DNA of 64,000 nt. Source: Novosphingobium aureum (lineage in GTDB: Bacteria > Pseudomonadota > Alphaproteobacteria > Sphingomonadales > Sphingomonadaceae). The number at the start of each line of letters is the position of its first letter. Positions within the stretch are counted from its first letter, which is position 1. The position numbers and the translations under genes are program-made. The notes under the pieces were generated by a model. It saw only the letters and a list, made by a program, of their open reading frames with translations. It made no database searches and had not been told where the DNA came from. The stretch spans positions 260,680 to 324,679 of the forward strand of contig NZ_JADZGI010000003.1 of assembly GCF_015865035.1 (NCBI RefSeq), read 5' to 3'. Positions 61,128 through 64,000 of the stretch are shown here, in pieces.

Positions 61128-61290
61128 TATCAATTCCCTCTTTCCCGAAGTCTGTCTTGTTGTCCGATTGGGCGAGCGCTCTTGCCCGGACAAGAATCGC
61201 GGGGGCAAAACCGCGAGTGCGATGCCGGGCAGCGCTGGGGCGATCCGAGGGTGCCCGGGTGCCCCTGCAGCGGTGTCTTCCCGCGCCTCG

Positions 61291-62718
61291 TCAGTCCCCC
61301 AGCAGGCGCGGCGCACCGCGCCCGATGAAATTGGCGAGGTTGCGGTGCAGGTTGATGACCTTCTGCTCCTGGTGCGGGTTGGGCAGTGGCCCGCGAAAGC
61401 CGCTCGACTTCATGCCCTTGTGCACGAAGGCCATGTTGGCGAAGTCCTGCGCCAGCACCGCGCCCCAGTTCTCGCCGGTGGGGTCGGCATAGACCCATTC
61501 GGTCTCGGGTTCCTCACCCTCGGGGAAGCGCTCGAGCGCATAGCTCTCGAAGATGCACTTATTGGGGTCGTCACCGTAGGGACGCACGCGGTAGCACAGC
61601 GCGAAGGTCACTCCGTGCAGGATGTTCTGGTTGGGAAACAGCCCCCAGGCGAGCCCGGCCTCGGCCATCACATCGCTGGGAATCTCGGGCCAGGTCACGC
61701 CGCGCGCGGCATCGTCGGCCTTGGCCGATTTCATCCAGTGCGCGATCACCTCTGCGGGCGTGGCGCTCTCGGGCAGTTCGTCCTGCAGCCGGCTCGCCGC
61801 CTTGACCAGTGTCTCGGTCGAGGCGGAATAGTTCACCGTCTCGTAGTTTTCCTTGATCAGCTGGTAGGTCGAGACGCGCGGATCGAGCCCGGCCTTGCCC
61901 GAACGCGTGGTGCCCGAACTCTCGTTCATCTTGTAATTCTCGTCGCGGGTATCGTAGCCCGAGACCGAATGCAGGCCGTACTGCTTCGAATAGGCGTAGT
62001 AGTCGCCGTAGCGCAGCAGCTGGCTGTGCGTTCCGGCGACGTGATAGGGCTCGAGGAAGGCCTCGATCGCGACTTTCCAGTTACAGTCGTAGATCGCCCA
62101 CTGGCGCCACTTGTAGCGCATTTTCGCCAGTTCGAAGTGATCGAGGATCTCGCCCGCACGCCCCATCCACTCGCCAAGCGGCATGCAGTCGGGGTCCATG
62201 TTGATGTAGATGTAGCCACCCCAGGTATCGACCTTGACCGGCGAGAGGCAGGTCATTTCGGGGGTCAGCTCGTTGTTCCAGTCCTGCGGGTCGAGCACGA
62301 AGGTGTTGTTGCCGTCGGTGTCGAAGCCCCAGCCGTGGAAGCCGCAGGTAAAGCCGCGCCGACCCGATCCGCGCACGTCGTGGACCTTGCCGGGCAGCAT
62401 GTCGGGGACCGAGACGAGCTGGCGCCCACGATGCGGGCAGACATTGTGGAAAGCGCGCAGCGAACCGTCGCCATGGCGCAGGACGATCACGGACTCGTCG
62501 GCGACGTCGTAGGTCAGCCAGTCGCCCGGTTCGGGCAGGTCGGTCTCGCGCTCGACCATCTGCCACACCTTGGGCCACAGGTGCTTCTTCTCGTCCTCGA
62601 GATAGTCGCGCGAGAAGAACGCCTCGGTCGGGTAGGTCACCCGCCGCTCGGCGTCCATGTCCGCGCCGGTGATGTTGCCGCTGTCGAACGGCCCCTTCTT
62701 CGATGAAACCTCGTTCAT
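61291..62718 (-). CDS. Rieske non-heme iron oxygenase, large subunit
   Basis: A 475-residue oxygenase. The Rieske ligands are Cys94, His96, Cys125 and His128 (NVCPHRGRQ and TCGFHGWGF). The mononuclear iron site has His226, His231 (EPYHVAGTHSQ) and the Asp in LAQDFANMAF. The substrate pocket part is typical of the ring-hydroxylating alpha-subunit family. No beta subunit, ferredoxin or reductase gene is seen near, so it is probably a single-component (alpha-type) or partner genes lie elsewhere. It starts 17 bp after the flavin monooxygenase. Confidence 0.92.
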   Translation of the reverse strand: MNEVSSKKGPFDSGNITGADMDAERRVTYPTEAFFSRDYLEDEKKHLWPKVWQMVERETDLPEPGDWLTYDVADESVIVLRHGDGSLRAFHNVCPHRGRQLVSVPDMLPGKVHDVRGSGRRGFTCGFHGWGFDTDGNNTFVLDPQDWNNELTPEMTCLSPVKVDTWGGYIYINMDPDCMPLGEWMGRAGEILDHFELAKMRYKWRQWAIYDCNWKVAIEAFLEPYHVAGTHSQLLRYGDYYAYSKQYGLHSVSGYDTRDENYKMNESSGTTRSGKAGLDPRVSTYQLIKENYETVNYSASTETLVKAASRLQDELPESATPAEVIAHWMKSAKADDAARGVTWPEIPSDVMAEAGLAWGLFPNQNILHGVTFALCYRVRPYGDDPNKCIFESYALERFPEGEEPETEWVYADPTGENWGAVLAQDFANMAFVHKGMKSSGFRGPLPNPHQEQKVINLHRNLANFIGRGAPRLLGD

Positions 62719-62735
62719 GGCGGCTCTCCGCTTGG

Positions 62736-64000
62736 CTATTGTGCGTCCTGCGCAATGCGCAGATCGAGACCTTCGAGCGTTCCCGCCTCGCGCCACGTCC
62801 TCAGGAAGCGCAGGAAGTCGTCCCAGCCCGCACCCCAGGGCCGGAACAGGCCCCACTTGTGCTCCTTGGCGCCCTCGTTGTTGAAGTAGCTGGGCGGGCA
62901 CGAATTGAGGAAGTCGGACTGGTCGATGGTCGTCGCCTCGAAATGCGCGACATAGTCGTCCATCGCCTGCTTCGTTGGCTCGACGCGCTCGGCATGGCGG
63001 CGCAGCGCCTCGGCGATGATCCAGGCGATATGCTCGCCCTGCCGCCCGAACTGCTCGGTCACCGAGGCATTGAGCCCGCCCTGGATGTAGCCGATATAGA
63101 ACTGGTTCGGGAAACCATGGGTCATCGTGCCGTGAAGCGTGAGCGGCCCGTCGCGCCAGTGATCGTAGAGCGAGCGGCCAGCCGTGCCCTCGATCCGCTC
63201 GATCCCCCAGCGCCGCTCGAGATCGCTGGTCACCTCGAAGCCGCTGGCGAAGATCACGCAGTCGCAGGCGTATTCAGTGCCGTTGGCGACGAAGCCGGTC
63301 TCGCTCAGCTTCTGGATGCCGCGCGTCTCCGAGACGTCGACGAGCTCGACGTTGTCGCGGTTGAAGGCGGGGTAGTAGGTATCGCTCGATAGTGGCCGCT
63401 TGCACATGAAGTAGTAGTAGGGCTTGAGCGCCTCGGCGATCGTGCCGTCCTCTACCAGCGCGTCGACGCGGCGGCGAAAGCGCTCCATCACCCGGTGATC
63501 CATCTCCGCGCGGCGCGCGTAGTAAGCCTCGGTGCCGATCTCGGGCCAGCCCTCCTCGGCGAGCTCGGCAGCGATGTTGCGGCTGATCTCGGTCCAGAAA
63601 TCGCTGACCAGATCCTCGTCCTCGGGACCGAAAGCCTCCATCGCGCCGCGGTGGAAATTGGCCTGGCGCGCAGCCTGCCAGCCCTGCTCCTGGCTCTCGA
63701 ACCAGGCCCGGTCGGTCGGCGGATTGGGGCGCGCATCCACCGTCGCGGGGGTGCGCTGGATGACGTAGAGCTTTCTGGCGTACTGCGCGAGGATCGGCAC
63801 GGCCTGGATCGCGGTCGCACCGGTACCGACGATGGCGACGGTCTTGTCGCGAAGCTTGTCGAGTTCGGGGCGACCCGGCTCACCGCCGGTATAGTCGTAG
63901 TCCCAGCGCGCGGTGTGGAACAGCTTGCCCCTGAATCTGTCGATCCCCTCGAGCGAAGGCAGCTTGGGCATGTTGAGCACGCCATTGGCCATGACCACGA
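62736..64000 (-). CDS. Flavin-containing (Baeyer-Villiger type) monooxygenase, 5' end beyond window
   Basis: At least 420 residues, cut by the right window edge, so the N-terminal FAD motif is not seen. The Baeyer-Villiger signature F-x-G-x3-H-T-x2-W-D is present as FRGKLFHTARWD. The NADPH motif VAIVGTGATAIQ follows. NFHRGAMEAFG and TGGEPGRPELDKL are typical of steroid/cyclic-ketone monooxygenases. It inserts oxygen next to a ketone to give an ester or lactone. It is the first visible gene of the leftward operon. Confidence 0.87.
   Translation of the reverse strand, partial: VVMANGVLNMPKLPSLEGIDRFRGKLFHTARWDYDYTGGEPGRPELDKLRDKTVAIVGTGATAIQAVPILAQYARKLYVIQRTPATVDARPNPPTDRAWFESQEQGWQAARQANFHRGAMEAFGPEDEDLVSDFWTEISRNIAAELAEEGWPEIGTEAYYARRAEMDHRVMERFRRRVDALVEDGTIAEALKPYYYFMCKRPLSSDTYYPAFNRDNVELVDVSETRGIQKLSETGFVANGTEYACDCVIFASGFEVTSDLERRWGIERIEGTAGRSLYDHWRDGPLTLHGTMTHGFPNQFYIGYIQGGLNASVTEQFGRQGEHIAWIIAEALRRHAERVEPTKQAMDDYVAHFEATTIDQSDFLNSCPPSYFNNEGAKEHKWGLFRPWGAGWDDFLRFLRTWREAGTLEGLDLRIAQDAQ

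Noticed and set aside
61249..61264. Tandem GGGTGCCC duplication between the ThDP and Rieske genes
   Set aside because: Only two 8-bp copies in GC-rich DNA; likely chance.
1..64000. CRISPR arrays, tRNA, rRNA and insertion sequences
   Set aside because: No regularly spaced repeats, cloverleaf, rRNA motif or transposase was seen on either strand.

Overview
The window is about 64 kb of GC-rich, gene-dense bacterial chromosome. The GC content, a TonB-dependent receptor, many short-chain dehydrogenases (SDRs) and CoA-ester enzymes, and several IclR/TetR/MarR regulators all point to an alphaproteobacterial degrader. Sphingomonadales (Novosphingobium/Sphingobium-like) is the best guess, but this is inferred from content because no rRNA or other marker gene is present. 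I see no tRNA, rRNA, CRISPR array, transposase or phage gene.

Layout. 0-9 kb: the tail of an ApbE flavin transferase, a hydantoinase/oxoprolinase pair (hyuA, hyuB), an MFS exporter, a divergent thiolase with a MarR regulator, and a TetR gene with a perfect palindrome upstream. 9-12.5 kb: a GH79-like lipoprotein, a small secreted protein and an SDR. 12.6-20.2 kb: a CoA cassette with two CaiB-type transferases (one with rearranged domain order), an acyl-CoA ligase, an amidohydrolase, a tail-to-tail overlapping enoyl-CoA hydratase and an IclR regulator with a candidate operator.

20.7-30.3 kb: a divergent block that looks like one pathway. Leftward run cytochrome P450, DUF35 Zn-ribbon protein, thiolase-fold protein without the catalytic Cys (Ltp2-aldolase-like), DUF2889 protein and amidohydrolase. 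Rightward run a P450-type ferredoxin, SDR, two-module fused acyl-CoA dehydrogenase, enoyl-CoA hydratase and a small protein. This matches the logic of steroid or alicyclic side-chain removal: hydroxylate, oxidise, dehydrogenate, hydrate, retro-aldol.

30.3-37.7 kb: a leftward aldehyde dehydrogenase/SDR/alpha-beta-barrel/TetR unit, a TonB-dependent receptor and a cupin. 37.7-49.2 kb: a leftward operon of sulfotransferase, TetR, AcuI-like reductase, acyl-CoA ligase, SnoaL-like protein, type I sulfatase and SDR, divergent from SDR, zinc-type dehydrogenase and a metallo-beta-lactamase (MBL) protein. A sulfate-ester maker and sulfate-ester cleaver in one operon is the most unusual arrangement here.

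49.2-52.6 kb: a looser, lower-GC stretch with a HEAT-like small protein, a ferredoxin-MBL fusion with altered ligands, an SDR and a divergent MarR gene with two overlapping palindromes. 52.6-64 kb: MaoC hydratase, acyl-CoA ligase, divergent IclR, then a leftward operon of flavin monooxygenase (cut by the window edge), Rieske oxygenase, ThDP enzyme with a non-canonical cofactor motif, aldehyde dehydrogenase and NHL-type beta-propeller. Overall the window reads as several neighbouring catabolic modules for cyclic, carboxylic or sulfated natural products; the real substrates cannot be read from sequence.
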